DNA of 64,000 nt from Prosthecobacter debontii (GTDB taxonomy: Bacteria; Verrucomicrobiota; Verrucomicrobiia; Verrucomicrobiales; Akkermansiaceae): contig CAMCBV010000010.1 of NCBI GenBank assembly GCA_945873125.1, positions 1 to 64,000 on the forward strand. Direction: 5' to 3'. Below the pieces are notes generated by a model, which was given only the letters and a program-made list of their open reading frames with translations, was not told the origin of the DNA and did not search any database. Shown here one piece after another: positions 23,247-31,513 of this stretch; positions within the stretch are counted from its first letter, which is position 1; each line of letters starts with the position of its first letter. The position numbers were made by a program, and so were the translations under genes.

Positions 23247-25412
23247 TCAGACCAGAGGAGTTGTGACCTCTTCGAGAGGAGTGCCATTCACTTCCGCCTC
23301 TTTGGCTTTCTCGTCGCGAAGCCAAGCACGGCGTGACATTTTCACGCGGCCTTTTTCATCAACGCCAAGGCATTTTGCGGTCAGCAGATCGCCTTTCTTG
23401 ACGACATCTTCCACTTTCTCGACGCGGCCTTCAGCCAGCTCCGAGACGTGAACGAGTCCGTCTTTTCCGGGAAGCACTTCCATGAACGCACCAAAAGCAG
23501 TGATCGAAACAACACGGCCGGTGTAGGTCTGTCCGACTTCGATTTCCTGGAACATGCGGTTGATCATTTCTTTCGCGCGATCCAATCCAGCTTGTTTAGA
23601 AGCGTAGATGTGAACGGTACCGTCGTCTTCGATGTTGATCTCAGCGCCGGATTCTGCTTGGATGGCCTTGATATTTTTACCGCCAGGTCCGATGAGCTCG
23701 CCGATTCGGTCCGCAGGAATTTTCACGGAAACGATGCGTGGTGCGTGAGCGCTGAGCTCTTTCGGCTCGACGATCGACTCAGCCATTTTTGCAATGATCT
23801 TGGTGCGGCCATCCTTGGCAATTTTGATCGCCTCTTCGAGCATGGAAAGCGGGAGACCAGGAAGCTTGAGGTCAAGCTGGTAACCCGTGACGCCTTCGTC
23901 GGTGCCGCAGAGTTTGAAGTCCATGTCGCCGTAGAAGTCCTCAGAACCAATGATGTCCAGAAGCATCTTGTGCGCCTTGAGCGAACCGTCTTCATTGAAA
24001 TCGGTAACAAGACCCACCGAGATACCACCGACAGGACGGATCAGAGGGACACCGGCATCAAGAAGAGCCATGGTGCCAGCGCAAACCGAAGCCATCGAGG
24101 TGGAGCCATTGGATTCCATGACCTCGGAGGAAACGCGGATCGCGTAGGGAAAATCCGACTCAGCAGGGATCACTGGCTCGATCGAGCGCTCGGCAAGTGA
24201 GCCGTGGCCGATTTCGCGACGGTTGATGCCACCCATACGACCGCATTCACCCACCGAGAACGGAGGGAAGTTGTAGTGAAGGATGAAACGTTTTTCGTCT
24301 TCGCCACCTGCGTAGTTGTCGAAATGTTGTTTTTCGTCAGCTGGCGCAAGGGTGGTGATGGCAAGTGCTTGAGTTTCGCCGCGAGCAAAAATGGCGGAAC
24401 CGTGAACGCGTGGCAGAGTTCCGACTTCACCGTAAAGCGGGCGCAGATCACCGATAGAACGTCCGTCAGCACGCACTCCTTTTTCCATGATGGAAATGCG
24501 GAATGCTTTTTTCTGCAGGTATTCGAAGGCTTGCTCGACGTCGAAGTCGGTTGCCTCGGGAGCCCGTTGCTTGATCGCAGCTTCCACTTCGTCACGGAGT
24601 GCGCCGACTTTTTTGCCGCGCTCAACTTTAGAAGCGGCATAAATCGCGTCTTCGATGCGGTCACCAGCGATTTCGTAAGCGATCTCGAGAAGGTTATCTT
24701 TCGCAACGGTGAGTTCGTATTCACGCTTCGGCTTACCGCATTTAGCGACAAGTTCTTCTTGGCCTTGCACGATTTTGAGAACGGCTGCTTGGGCGAAGTG
24801 AAGGGCTTTGATGAATTCCTCCTCTGGGATCTCGTCGGCTTGGCCTTCGATCATGATGACGTCGGTTTTGTTGCCCACATAGATGAGGTCGAGATCGCTG
24901 TTTTCGCGCTCTTCGTGAGTCGGGTTGATGACGAAATTGCCATCGATACGACCCACGCGTACCGCGCCGATTGGACCGGCGAAGGGAATATCAGAAATCG
25001 CGAGAGCGGCTGAAGCACCGTTCATCGAGAGGATGTCGGAATCGTTGATACCATCCGCACTGAGCAAGATCGCAACGATTTGGGTTTCGTAGAGGTAGCC
25101 TTTGGGAAACAACGGACGCAGGGGACGGTCGGTCATGCGGCAGGTGAGGATTTCCTTTTCGGTAGGGCGACCTTCACGCTTGAAGTAGCCTCCAGGGAAC
25201 ACGCCTGCGGCGGTAGCTTTCTCCTTATATTCTACGGAGAGTGGAAACCAGGTCTGGCCAGGTTTTACTTTGGTTTGTGAGACAGCGGTAACCAAGATGA
25301 TGGTTTCGCCGCAACGGACTGTGACTGCGCCATCGGCGAGTTTGGCAAGTTTGCCGGTTTCGATGATCATCGGATTGGTTCCGACTTCGATCGTTGTGGA
25401 ATGGATATTCAT
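23247..25412 (-). CDS. pnp: Polyribonucleotide nucleotidyltransferase (PNPase)
   Basis: 721 aa, full length. Two RNase PH domains (residues about 1-230 and 300-540), including MSVNGASAAL-like LSMNGASAALAISDIPFAGP, FAGGEDEKRFILHYNFPPFS and EDFYGDMDFKLCGTDEGVTG. A KH domain (IKIPADRIGELIGPGGKNIK) and an S1 domain (GQTYTGRVVSITAFGAFMEV) follow. PNPase degrades RNA 3' to 5' by phosphorolysis in the RNA degradosome. It lies downstream of rpsO in the widely conserved rpsO-pnp order, 169 bp apart, with a hairpin between. Confidence 0.97.
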   Translation of the reverse strand: MNIHSTTIEVGTNPMIIETGKLAKLADGAVTVRCGETIILVTAVSQTKVKPGQTWFPLSVEYKEKATAAGVFPGGYFKREGRPTEKEILTCRMTDRPLRPLFPKGYLYETQIVAILLSADGINDSDILSMNGASAALAISDIPFAGPIGAVRVGRIDGNFVINPTHEERENSDLDLIYVGNKTDVIMIEGQADEIPEEEFIKALHFAQAAVLKIVQGQEELVAKCGKPKREYELTVAKDNLLEIAYEIAGDRIEDAIYAASKVERGKKVGALRDEVEAAIKQRAPEATDFDVEQAFEYLQKKAFRISIMEKGVRADGRSIGDLRPLYGEVGTLPRVHGSAIFARGETQALAITTLAPADEKQHFDNYAGGEDEKRFILHYNFPPFSVGECGRMGGINRREIGHGSLAERSIEPVIPAESDFPYAIRVSSEVMESNGSTSMASVCAGTMALLDAGVPLIRPVGGISVGLVTDFNEDGSLKAHKMLLDIIGSEDFYGDMDFKLCGTDEGVTGYQLDLKLPGLPLSMLEEAIKIAKDGRTKIIAKMAESIVEPKELSAHAPRIVSVKIPADRIGELIGPGGKNIKAIQAESGAEINIEDDGTVHIYASKQAGLDRAKEMINRMFQEIEVGQTYTGRVVSITAFGAFMEVLPGKDGLVHVSELAEGRVEKVEDVVKKGDLLTAKCLGVDEKGRVKMSRRAWLRDEKAKEAEVNGTPLEEVTTPLV

Positions 25413-25532
25413 TTTTCTTATTTCTTCTTTTTACTTACGTCAAAGCAGAGCAGCCCTGTGCCGCCCTTGCTATCAAGGTTTTCGGGACAATCCCGAGGAT
25501 ACGGTTAAATCACACGCACCCCTTTTGCCAGT

Positions 25533-25559
25533 CAGCCACGAGAGATACTCCCGTGGCTG
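25533..25559 (-). promoter_or_regulatory. Intergenic hairpin between rpsO and pnp
   Basis: CAGCCACG and CGTGGCTG form a perfect 8-bp stem with an 11-nt loop, 23 bp after the rpsO stop. There is no T-run, so it is not a typical terminator. In E. coli the rpsO-pnp leader contains an RNase III-processed stem that mediates PNPase autoregulation, and this hairpin is a candidate for an equivalent site (inference). Confidence 0.45.
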
Positions 25560-25581
25560 CTTTGGCGAAATTGGTTAGAAA

Positions 25582-25851
25582 TCAGCGGCGGAGGCCGAGA
25601 TTGTTGATGAGTTCCTGATATTTCTCCTCATTCTTGCGCTTGATATAGTCAAGCAGCTTGCGACGCTGGGAAACGAGTTTGAGAAGTCCACGACGAGAGG
25701 AAAAATCCTTCTTGTGGAGGTTGAGATGATCCGTGAGATCAAGGATTCTCTGGGTAAGAAGGGCAACTTGGTAAGGTGAACTACCGGTGTCTCCTTCGTG
25801 GGCTTGATACGACTTGAGGTCGATGGCTGGCTTTTCTGTTTTAGCACTCAT
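25582..25851 (-). CDS. rpsO: 30S ribosomal protein S15
   Basis: 89 aa, canonical length. [20 protein letters not shown] and [37 protein letters not shown] are the S15 signature helices that bind 16S rRNA helix 22. It precedes pnp in the same direction. The divergent gap 25852-26028 towards ftsQ is without a gene. Confidence 0.97.
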   Translation of the reverse strand: MSAKTEKPAIDLKSYQAHEGDTGSSPYQVALLTQRILDLTDHLNLHKKDFSSRRGLLKLVSQRRKLLDYIKRKNEEKYQELINNLGLRR

Positions 25852-26028
25852 TTTTTATAAGGGATGAGCTCAGCGTTCATCGCCAAGCCGTCCTAGGTGC
25901 GCGGAATGAAGCGGGTCATAGCAAGGATTGCAAGAATTTTTACAATCGCAATGCGGGGAATTCAAATTTTGTAAAAAACTGCCGCAGAAATCACCGTTCC
26001 ACATCCTTTAAGTGCATTGACATTAAAG

Positions 26029-26139
26029 ATGGGTTTAATATCCTACCTAAAAGGTGGCGAACCGACGAGAAATGTGGACGGATTTACCGATGAGGGAATC
26101 AAAAAACGTCTCCGCCCGGCAAGCATAGCAGTCAAGTAA
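26029..26139 (+). CDS. Possible 36-residue peptide ORF directly upstream of ftsQ
   Basis: The frame MGLISYLKGGEPTRNVDGFT DEGIKKRLRPASIAVK ends with TAA two bases before the ftsQ ATG. It has no signal sequence and matches no family I recognise. The frame is open upstream back to about 25975, with a TTG at 26017 that belongs to a TTGACA. The tight spacing to ftsQ suggests translational coupling or a leader peptide, but chance cannot be excluded for so short a frame. Confidence 0.3.
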   Translation: MGLISYLKGGEPTRNVDGFTDEGIKKRLRPASIAVK

Positions 26140-26141
26140 AC

Positions 26142-27125
26142 ATGCGAAAATTCACATCGAAAAACAGACGCCACAGGCACCATGTCAAGGTGCTCAAATC
26201 CGAGGTTATGTCACCGCGGATCGCTTGGTTCAATTTTCTCGACGTGCTCAAGCTCTTTACAAAAATCTCGGCCGTGATCGCAGCATTGCTGGTCATTAGC
26301 TACGGGGTGCGCGAGGCGATTCAATATACCTTCCACCAAAATCCTGATTTTCGCCTCCAAGCGATCCAGCTCAACACCAACGATGTCATCGACGAGTCCG
26401 GCTTGGTTGAGCAACTCGCCATCGATCTCAACGCGAATATCTTCGATTTCGATATCGATGAGATGGAAACAAAGCTATTGATGACTCCAGCCATCGAGCA
26501 TGTGAAAATCGAACGCGAGTTGCCCGGCAGCTTGGTTTTCGAAGTCACGACCCGTCGACCCCAAGCATGGATCGCCTGCCCTGAAGAGCAGGTCATGACA
26601 TCCCGCAAGGTCAATCAGCTCCTTATCGATGACAAGGGCTTCATCTATCCCTGCCCCGAACAACAGCTTGAGCTGGCAATGAATCTCCCGGTCATCCGTG
26701 TCAAAGCCAACCCCAAGCATCCCATCCTTGAGGATTCCACATGGAAACACCCCGAATATCGCCGTTGCGTCCAACTCCTTGACGCCTTCCGCACCATTTT
26801 TCCTGATGACATCCGAATCATTGACACGATTTATCAAACGAACCCGTGGTCAATCAACTTATCGACCCGCTCAGGCACAACTGCCACATTCAGTCTCGAC
26901 GATCACAGCCGGCAGCTCGAGTGTTTTAGCCAAGCTCTTCACCACGCGCAGAAAAAAGGTTATGATGTTGAAACGATCAACTTGATTCCCAAACAAAATG
27001 TCCCCATTACCATCCGCGGTGAGGTGGCTCCTCCACGCGCCATTCCGGTCGGCGCTCGTTCTGCTACCCAACATACCGGCTCTCGTCGTAACAACGATCC
27101 CCAATCCCTTTTAAATCGTAACTGA
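26142..27125 (+). CDS. ftsQ: Cell division protein FtsQ (POTRA domain)
   Basis: 327 aa. A basic cytoplasmic start (RKFTSKNRRHRHHVKVLK) is followed by one TM (about 40-60, ISAVIAALLVISYGVREAI), then a POTRA domain (about 70-140: FRLQAIQLNTNDVIDESGLV...IEHVKIERELPGSLVFEVTT RRPQAWI). The RELPGSLVFEVTTRRPQAW segment is the usual FtsQ/DivIB pattern. The C-terminal tail (about 290-327) is basic and Pro/Gly-containing. FtsQ links early and late divisome proteins in the periplasm. It lies 5 bp before ftsA. Confidence 0.85.
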   Translation: MRKFTSKNRRHRHHVKVLKSEVMSPRIAWFNFLDVLKLFTKISAVIAALLVISYGVREAIQYTFHQNPDFRLQAIQLNTNDVIDESGLVEQLAIDLNANIFDFDIDEMETKLLMTPAIEHVKIERELPGSLVFEVTTRRPQAWIACPEEQVMTSRKVNQLLIDDKGFIYPCPEQQLELAMNLPVIRVKANPKHPILEDSTWKHPEYRRCVQLLDAFRTIFPDDIRIIDTIYQTNPWSINLSTRSGTTATFSLDDHSRQLECFSQALHHAQKKGYDVETINLIPKQNVPITIRGEVAPPRAIPVGARSATQHTGSRRNNDPQSLLNRN

Positions 27126-27130
27126 AGCTC

Positions 27131-28348
27131 ATGGCACGCCGCACCAAAATTCATGTCGGTCTGGAAATCGGCACCAGCAAAACCTGTATCGTCGTTGGCG
27201 AGGTCAAACCCGATGGCGCGGTCAAAATTCTCGGCATCGGCGTTACCAAATCCGCAGGTGTTAGAAAAGGTGAGATCTCTGACTTTCACCAAGCGCGCGC
27301 CTGTTTGAAAGATGCGCTTGCTCGTGCCGAGGATTCCAGTGATGTCGAAATCGGCTCGGTCTTTCTCTCGGTCACAGGCGCCCATATGCAGGGCGTCAAC
27401 AATCGAGGGGTTTTCCGTTTACCGAACAACCACGAGGCCATTGAAATGGAACATCTCGAGGAAGCCCGCGACATGGCGCGTGATGTTCAATATCCTACGG
27501 ACCATGCCTCGCTTCACACCATCGTCCGCAGATACTTGGTTGATGGACTCGAACAGACCGCCTCACCCATCGGCCTTTTTGCTAAGACCGTGGAAGTTGA
27601 TTTCCACATCGTCCACGGCATCAGCAACCGTATCCAAAACTCCATCAAGCTCGTACGCGAATGTCCGTTGGAAGTGGATGACATCGTATTTGCCCCCATC
27701 GCAACCGCTCAAATGGCCCTCGACCGCGAGCAGCGCCTGCGCGGTGCCCTACTCATTGACATAGGTGGCGGGACGACCGATTACGCGCTTTACTTGGACG
27801 GATCCATCGCCGCATCCGGCTGTATTCCTGTTGGTGGAGACCATGTCACCAATGATATTCATCTCGTCACTGGGTTGCCGTTTTCCAAAGCGGAAAAACT
27901 TAAAATTCTCGAGGGCAATGCTTCCAGCGATCCCGCTCTTTCCGTGGGAATTGCCAGGCTCACCGATGAAAACGGCTTCGCGGATGTCGAGGTCAAACGT
28001 GCGATTCTTAATGAAGTCATTCGTCAACGTCTGGAGGAAACCCTTCTGCTTGTTCGTGATCGTCTTCCAAAAGATGCGGTCGAGTCGATTGGCGCCGGAA
28101 TCTATTTAACCGGTGGCACCTCGCTGATGCGCGGTTTTTCAGAACTAGCCTTCGATATCTTCGGTCGCGACATCTATCGCCCCGAAGCTCCCGAAAACAA
28201 CGATCTCTCCCATCCTTCCTTCAAAGATCCGCAATTCGCCACAGCGATTGGACTCATTCGCTACGCTCAAATCATTGAAACCGAAACACAGCGTCCCCCC
28301 GGATTTTTCGGAAAAATTCTGCGCCTATTTTGGCCTTTTGGCCGTTGA
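27131..28348 (+). CDS. ftsA: Cell division protein FtsA
   Basis: 405 aa. The actin-like ATPase fold shows GLEIGTSKTCIVVGEV (phosphate 1), VFLSVTGAHMQGV in the 1C domain, LLIDIGGGTTDYAL (phosphate 2) and GIYLTGGTSLMRGFSELA (adenosine motif). The C-terminus GFFGKILRLFWPFGR is the amphipathic helix that anchors FtsA, and thus FtsZ, to the membrane. Upstream of ftsZ by 36 bp, as in the standard dcw order. Spacing to ftsQ is 5 bp, so ftsQ-ftsA-ftsZ is one operon. Confidence 0.95.
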   Translation: MARRTKIHVGLEIGTSKTCIVVGEVKPDGAVKILGIGVTKSAGVRKGEISDFHQARACLKDALARAEDSSDVEIGSVFLSVTGAHMQGVNNRGVFRLPNNHEAIEMEHLEEARDMARDVQYPTDHASLHTIVRRYLVDGLEQTASPIGLFAKTVEVDFHIVHGISNRIQNSIKLVRECPLEVDDIVFAPIATAQMALDREQRLRGALLIDIGGGTTDYALYLDGSIAASGCIPVGGDHVTNDIHLVTGLPFSKAEKLKILEGNASSDPALSVGIARLTDENGFADVEVKRAILNEVIRQRLEETLLLVRDRLPKDAVESIGAGIYLTGGTSLMRGFSELAFDIFGRDIYRPEAPENNDLSHPSFKDPQFATAIGLIRYAQIIETETQRPPGFFGKILRLFWPFGR

Positions 28349-28384
28349 GTTCGAGCCTACCCCACAACCTCAAAAACTTGAAAT

Positions 28385-30034
28385 ATGATTTCCTATTCAC
28401 GTGATCCCAAAGAAGAGATCCCCACCTCAGCCGTTAAAATCCTTGGTCTGGGCGGAGCAGGCTCAAACATGCTGGAAAGAATCGCTCTGGACAGCATTGA
28501 AGGCGCACAACTGATTTCCCTAAACACCGACATCCGCACGCTAAGCGCATCACTTTCGAAAGATAAGATCCAGCTGGGCTTGAATCTAACCAAAGGCCTC
28601 GGCACAGGCGGTGATCCCGACCTTGGCCAGCAGGCGGTGCTGGAAGCAGAGGCGGAGGTACGTGCTGCTCTGAAGGACCAAAAAATCATTTTCTTGTGTG
28701 TCGGACTTGGGGGAGGAACCGGCTCTGGGGCCGCCCCCATTCTTGCGCGTATTGCCCGCGAAGAGGGCGCATTTGTCATCGTTTTCGCCACCATGCCGTT
28801 TCTCTTCGAAGGTTCGCGGAGGCGTGAACAGGCAGAAACCGCGCTCAACCAACTCGCGGTTCTTTCCAATGCGCTCGTCACTTTCGATAACAACCGCATG
28901 GGGGAACTCGTACTTGCCAAACAAGGCATCCACGAAGCCTTTGGCGCAGCGGACAAAATGATTTCCGAGTCGATCAAGGCCGTGATCCGTCTGGTAGTTA
29001 AACCCGGACTTATCCATGTCGGACTGGATGAACTGATTACCGCCTTGCGCACCACTCGCTCACGCTGCTTGTTTGGTTCCGGTATTGCCGATGGCAAAGA
29101 CCGTGCTGCCAAAGCTCTACGCAACGCGCTTTCAAGTCCACTACTCGATCAGGGAGCCCTTCTCAAAGATGCCCAAAGCGTTCTTGTTCACCTCTCTGGT
29201 GGCGAGTCACTCACATTATTCGAAATCGAACTGCTGATGCAAAATCTGCAAAAGCACGTCCCCGAGCACACGCAAATCCTCTTCGGAGCCGCCATTGATG
29301 CCTCGATGGGCGATGCCTTGTCGATCACCCTGATCAGCTCCCTGCCAGAGGAGGCTTTGACAAGCTCGACTCAAAACTCCCACGCAAAGACCGCTCAGGA
29401 AGCTGCGAAAAATATTTCCAGCCCTATCGAGCCACCTCAGCCGAAAAGACCGACTCTCAAGCTTCCTGATAAAATCGTTCCGGAACGCCCTCAACCCAGA
29501 TTGATCGATGAGGTTTTTGATCATTTGGAAACAAAAGCAACCGGACCTGTTTCCGTTCAAGCTCAGGATTTGAAACCTGATACTCAATCTTCTGATCAAA
29601 CCGCACCTCCTCTAAAAGCCGATTCGCCGCCCGCCGAAAGACCGAAGGAGAAAGCCCACGACCGCCCTTTCGCCGAGCCAGAACTCATTTCATTGGAATC
29701 TCCAACCTCCCCCCTTGCCGAGACTCCGGTCGCCAAACCCGAGGTGAAACCCGCACCCCCCGTCATCACGCCACCAGCTCCCGTTCAAATCACGTCAGCT
29801 GAACCCAAGCCATCTGTTGCTGAAATCCGCAGTGAACCTGCTGCAACTTCCGCAAAAGAGCCGAAGGTTGATCTCGCGAACCCCTTACAACTCAAAACGG
29901 ATTCAAAACATCCGGTTGATCAGGACGAACTTTCGTTCAAAAAAACCCCTCGCGGGCGATTCGAAGGTGAAAATCCAAACGTGATCGACGGTGAAGATCT
30001 CGATCTGCCTCCATTCCTCCGCAAAAAGAAGTAA
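28385..30034 (+). CDS. ftsZ: Cell division protein FtsZ with long disordered linker
   Basis: 549 aa. The tubulin-like GTPase core covers about residues 1-325: VKILGLGGAGSNMLERI, the tubulin signature VGLGGGTGSGAAP, and LVTFDNNRMGEL. Its sequence is divergent for FtsZ (for example LNTDIRTLS and KGLGTGGDPDLGQQ), which fits verrucomicrobial FtsZ. A Pro/Ala/Glu/Lys-rich linker of about 200 residues follows. The last residues DLDLPPFLRKKK are the C-terminal peptide that binds FtsA and other partners. The linker is several times the E. coli length. It polymerises into the division ring. Confidence 0.95.
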   Translation: MISYSRDPKEEIPTSAVKILGLGGAGSNMLERIALDSIEGAQLISLNTDIRTLSASLSKDKIQLGLNLTKGLGTGGDPDLGQQAVLEAEAEVRAALKDQKIIFLCVGLGGGTGSGAAPILARIAREEGAFVIVFATMPFLFEGSRRREQAETALNQLAVLSNALVTFDNNRMGELVLAKQGIHEAFGAADKMISESIKAVIRLVVKPGLIHVGLDELITALRTTRSRCLFGSGIADGKDRAAKALRNALSSPLLDQGALLKDAQSVLVHLSGGESLTLFEIELLMQNLQKHVPEHTQILFGAAIDASMGDALSITLISSLPEEALTSSTQNSHAKTAQEAAKNISSPIEPPQPKRPTLKLPDKIVPERPQPRLIDEVFDHLETKATGPVSVQAQDLKPDTQSSDQTAPPLKADSPPAERPKEKAHDRPFAEPELISLESPTSPLAETPVAKPEVKPAPPVITPPAPVQITSAEPKPSVAEIRSEPAATSAKEPKVDLANPLQLKTDSKHPVDQDELSFKKTPRGRFEGENPNVIDGEDLDLPPFLRKKK

Positions 30035-30042
30035 TTCGGAGA

Positions 30043-30777
30043 CTATCGCCTTTTCCAAACCGTGATCATCGAGCGGGTCCATTGAAATTTCCGCGCCGTC
30101 TCACGAATCAAAAACGGCTCGTCGCACTCGGAACGAAGGTCGAATGTTTCTGATAGATACTCCCTCAGCCAATCAAACGTATTCGATCTGGGCCAGTTTT
30201 CACGCGGAGTATAAGTCTCCAACCAGGTGCATGGTGTTGCCAGGACTAACTCTCCACCTCTTGCAACCAAATCTCCAAACCGATTCAACAACAAAACCGG
30301 ATCACTCAAACGGCACAATAAATTGGCTGCGTGAACCCGATCAAATGAACCGAGATCCGCAGGCAAATGCATGGCGTCCGCCTGCATGAACTTGACGCGA
30401 GAGGAATCGATTCCTTCTGGTAACCGGGCCGTCATATGGGTCTTTTTCAAACCCTCATCCAAGCGCGAATAATCCAGCTTACCTTCGTTCTTAAGAAGAT
30501 TTGCAGCCGCGATAAAGCGATGCGAAAAATCCACTCCTACCACCTCTTGGCAATGGCGAGCCATTTCGAAAGTCGAACGTCCGACCGCGCATCCCAGATC
30601 CAAACCCTTGGCAACCGGCTTCTTTGAAAAATGGGACGGAGTACGCACGGCAAAATCCAATGCCTGCTTCATACCTTCGGGGTATTGAACCATCGGATCT
30701 AAAATTTCATTTCCCCTGCCGAAGTGGAACAGCAAATATTCATCCAAAATCTGGGGATCCTCATATACTTCACTCAT
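30043..30777 (-). CDS. SAM-dependent methyltransferase, putative 4-mercaptohistidine N1-methyltransferase (OvoA C-terminal domain type)
   Basis: 244 aa from the ATG at 30777 (MSEVYEDPQILDEYLLFHFG). Upstream in-frame codons only overlap rlmH on the other strand. GLDLGCAVGRSTFEMARHCQ is the SAM-binding motif I, followed by VVGVDFSHRFIAAANLL, ADLGSFDRVHAANLLCRL, ELVLATPCTWLETYTPRENW and FLIRETARKFQWTRSMITVW. This series is what I know from OvoA C-terminal methyltransferases, which complete ovothiol synthesis. The N-terminal sulfoxide-synthase part of OvoA is not in this window. The true substrate is therefore inferred. Convergent with ftsZ, 8 bp apart. Confidence 0.7.
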   Translation of the reverse strand: MSEVYEDPQILDEYLLFHFGRGNEILDPMVQYPEGMKQALDFAVRTPSHFSKKPVAKGLDLGCAVGRSTFEMARHCQEVVGVDFSHRFIAAANLLKNEGKLDYSRLDEGLKKTHMTARLPEGIDSSRVKFMQADAMHLPADLGSFDRVHAANLLCRLSDPVLLLNRFGDLVARGGELVLATPCTWLETYTPRENWPRSNTFDWLREYLSETFDLRSECDEPFLIRETARKFQWTRSMITVWKRR

Positions 30778-30861
30778 TTTATAAACCTGTTGAAAACCTT
30801 TCCTGCGCTTGAATACAAAAGAAGCTGGAGGTGAGTCTCGTTTCACGCAAGGTTTCTTGTG

Positions 30862-31305
30862 ATGCAATACCGAATCATCGTAGCCGGAAAACCCGCACTG
30901 CCATATGCGAAAATGGCCGTGGATGATTACATCAAACGCCTTACTCGATATGGAAGCTATGAACTCCTGATCGTCAAAGCCGGCGAGCAGGAAGCTGTTT
31001 CGGAACGTTTGCTCCAAGCATCGAATGGCTGTTTCCGCATCGCCTTGGACGAACGCGGGGAGACCCCAACCACGCGGGAACTCGCTAGAACATTTGATTC
31101 GATGAAAATGGCGGGGGAGGTCAAAACCATCGCATTTCTGATCGGCGCCGCTGATGGACACACTCCAGAGTTGAGAAAAGATTGTGATTTAATGCTCTCG
31201 CTCTCAAGTATGACCCTGCAACACGAAATCGCACTCGTTGTCTTAATGGAACAACTTTATCGGATCGAAACGATCCACGCTGGTAGCCCATATCACAGGG
31301 ATTGA
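30862..31305 (+). CDS. rlmH: 23S rRNA pseudouridine-1915 N3-methyltransferase RlmH
   Basis: 147 aa from the ATG at 30862. A GTG 3 nt upstream is less likely. SPOUT fold with the C-terminal knot: AFLIGAADGHTPELR, then SLSSMTLQHEIALVVLMEQL YRIETIHAGSPYHRD, the signature tail of RlmH. It methylates a pseudouridine in helix 69 on 70S ribosomes using SAM. It is divergent from the methyltransferase at 30043, with 84 bp between the starts. Confidence 0.95.
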   Translation: MQYRIIVAGKPALPYAKMAVDDYIKRLTRYGSYELLIVKAGEQEAVSERLLQASNGCFRIALDERGETPTTRELARTFDSMKMAGEVKTIAFLIGAADGHTPELRKDCDLMLSLSSMTLQHEIALVVLMEQLYRIETIHAGSPYHRD

Positions 31306-31317
31306 ATATCGCTTGGG

Positions 31318-31497
31318 TTAGCGGCGATACTGATTCTGCGGCATCATGCCAAAAGCGCCACTACCTTGGCCTTTCTGAGGGAGATTCCACGGGAGTTGAC
31401 TGGAGCCAGAAACCGGTCCCACCGGCTTTTTTGGCTTTGGGTCGGCACATGACACAAAAAGCGGGGCAGTTAAAAGCAGGATAGCCAAGTGTTTCAT
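31318..31497 (-). CDS. Small conserved-looking lipoprotein
   Basis: 59 aa: MKHLAILLLTAPLFVSCADP, then KPKKPVGPVSGSSQLPWNLP and QKGQGSGAFGMMPQNQYRR. The lipobox ends at Cys17 (LFVSC). The mature part is short, Pro/Gly-rich, with SSQLPWN and GSGAFG-like segments and no secondary structure prediction. I do not recognise a named family. Its start lies 17 bp after the end of the coiled-coil gene, in the same direction, so it may be the last cistron of that unit. It occupies the gap beside rlmH, to which it is convergent. Confidence 0.7.
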   Translation of the reverse strand: MKHLAILLLTAPLFVSCADPKPKKPVGPVSGSSQLPWNLPQKGQGSGAFGMMPQNQYRR

Positions 31498-31513
31498 GAT
31501 CGCGAAAATAATA

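Noticed and set aside
24204..25013. A 269-codon open frame antisense to pnp
   Set aside because: Antisense to a full PNPase, with no signal or motif; the real gene explains the sequence.
30778..31161. Upstream extension of the methyltransferase frame over rlmH
   Set aside because: Antisense to the conserved RlmH gene, and the family start is at 30777.
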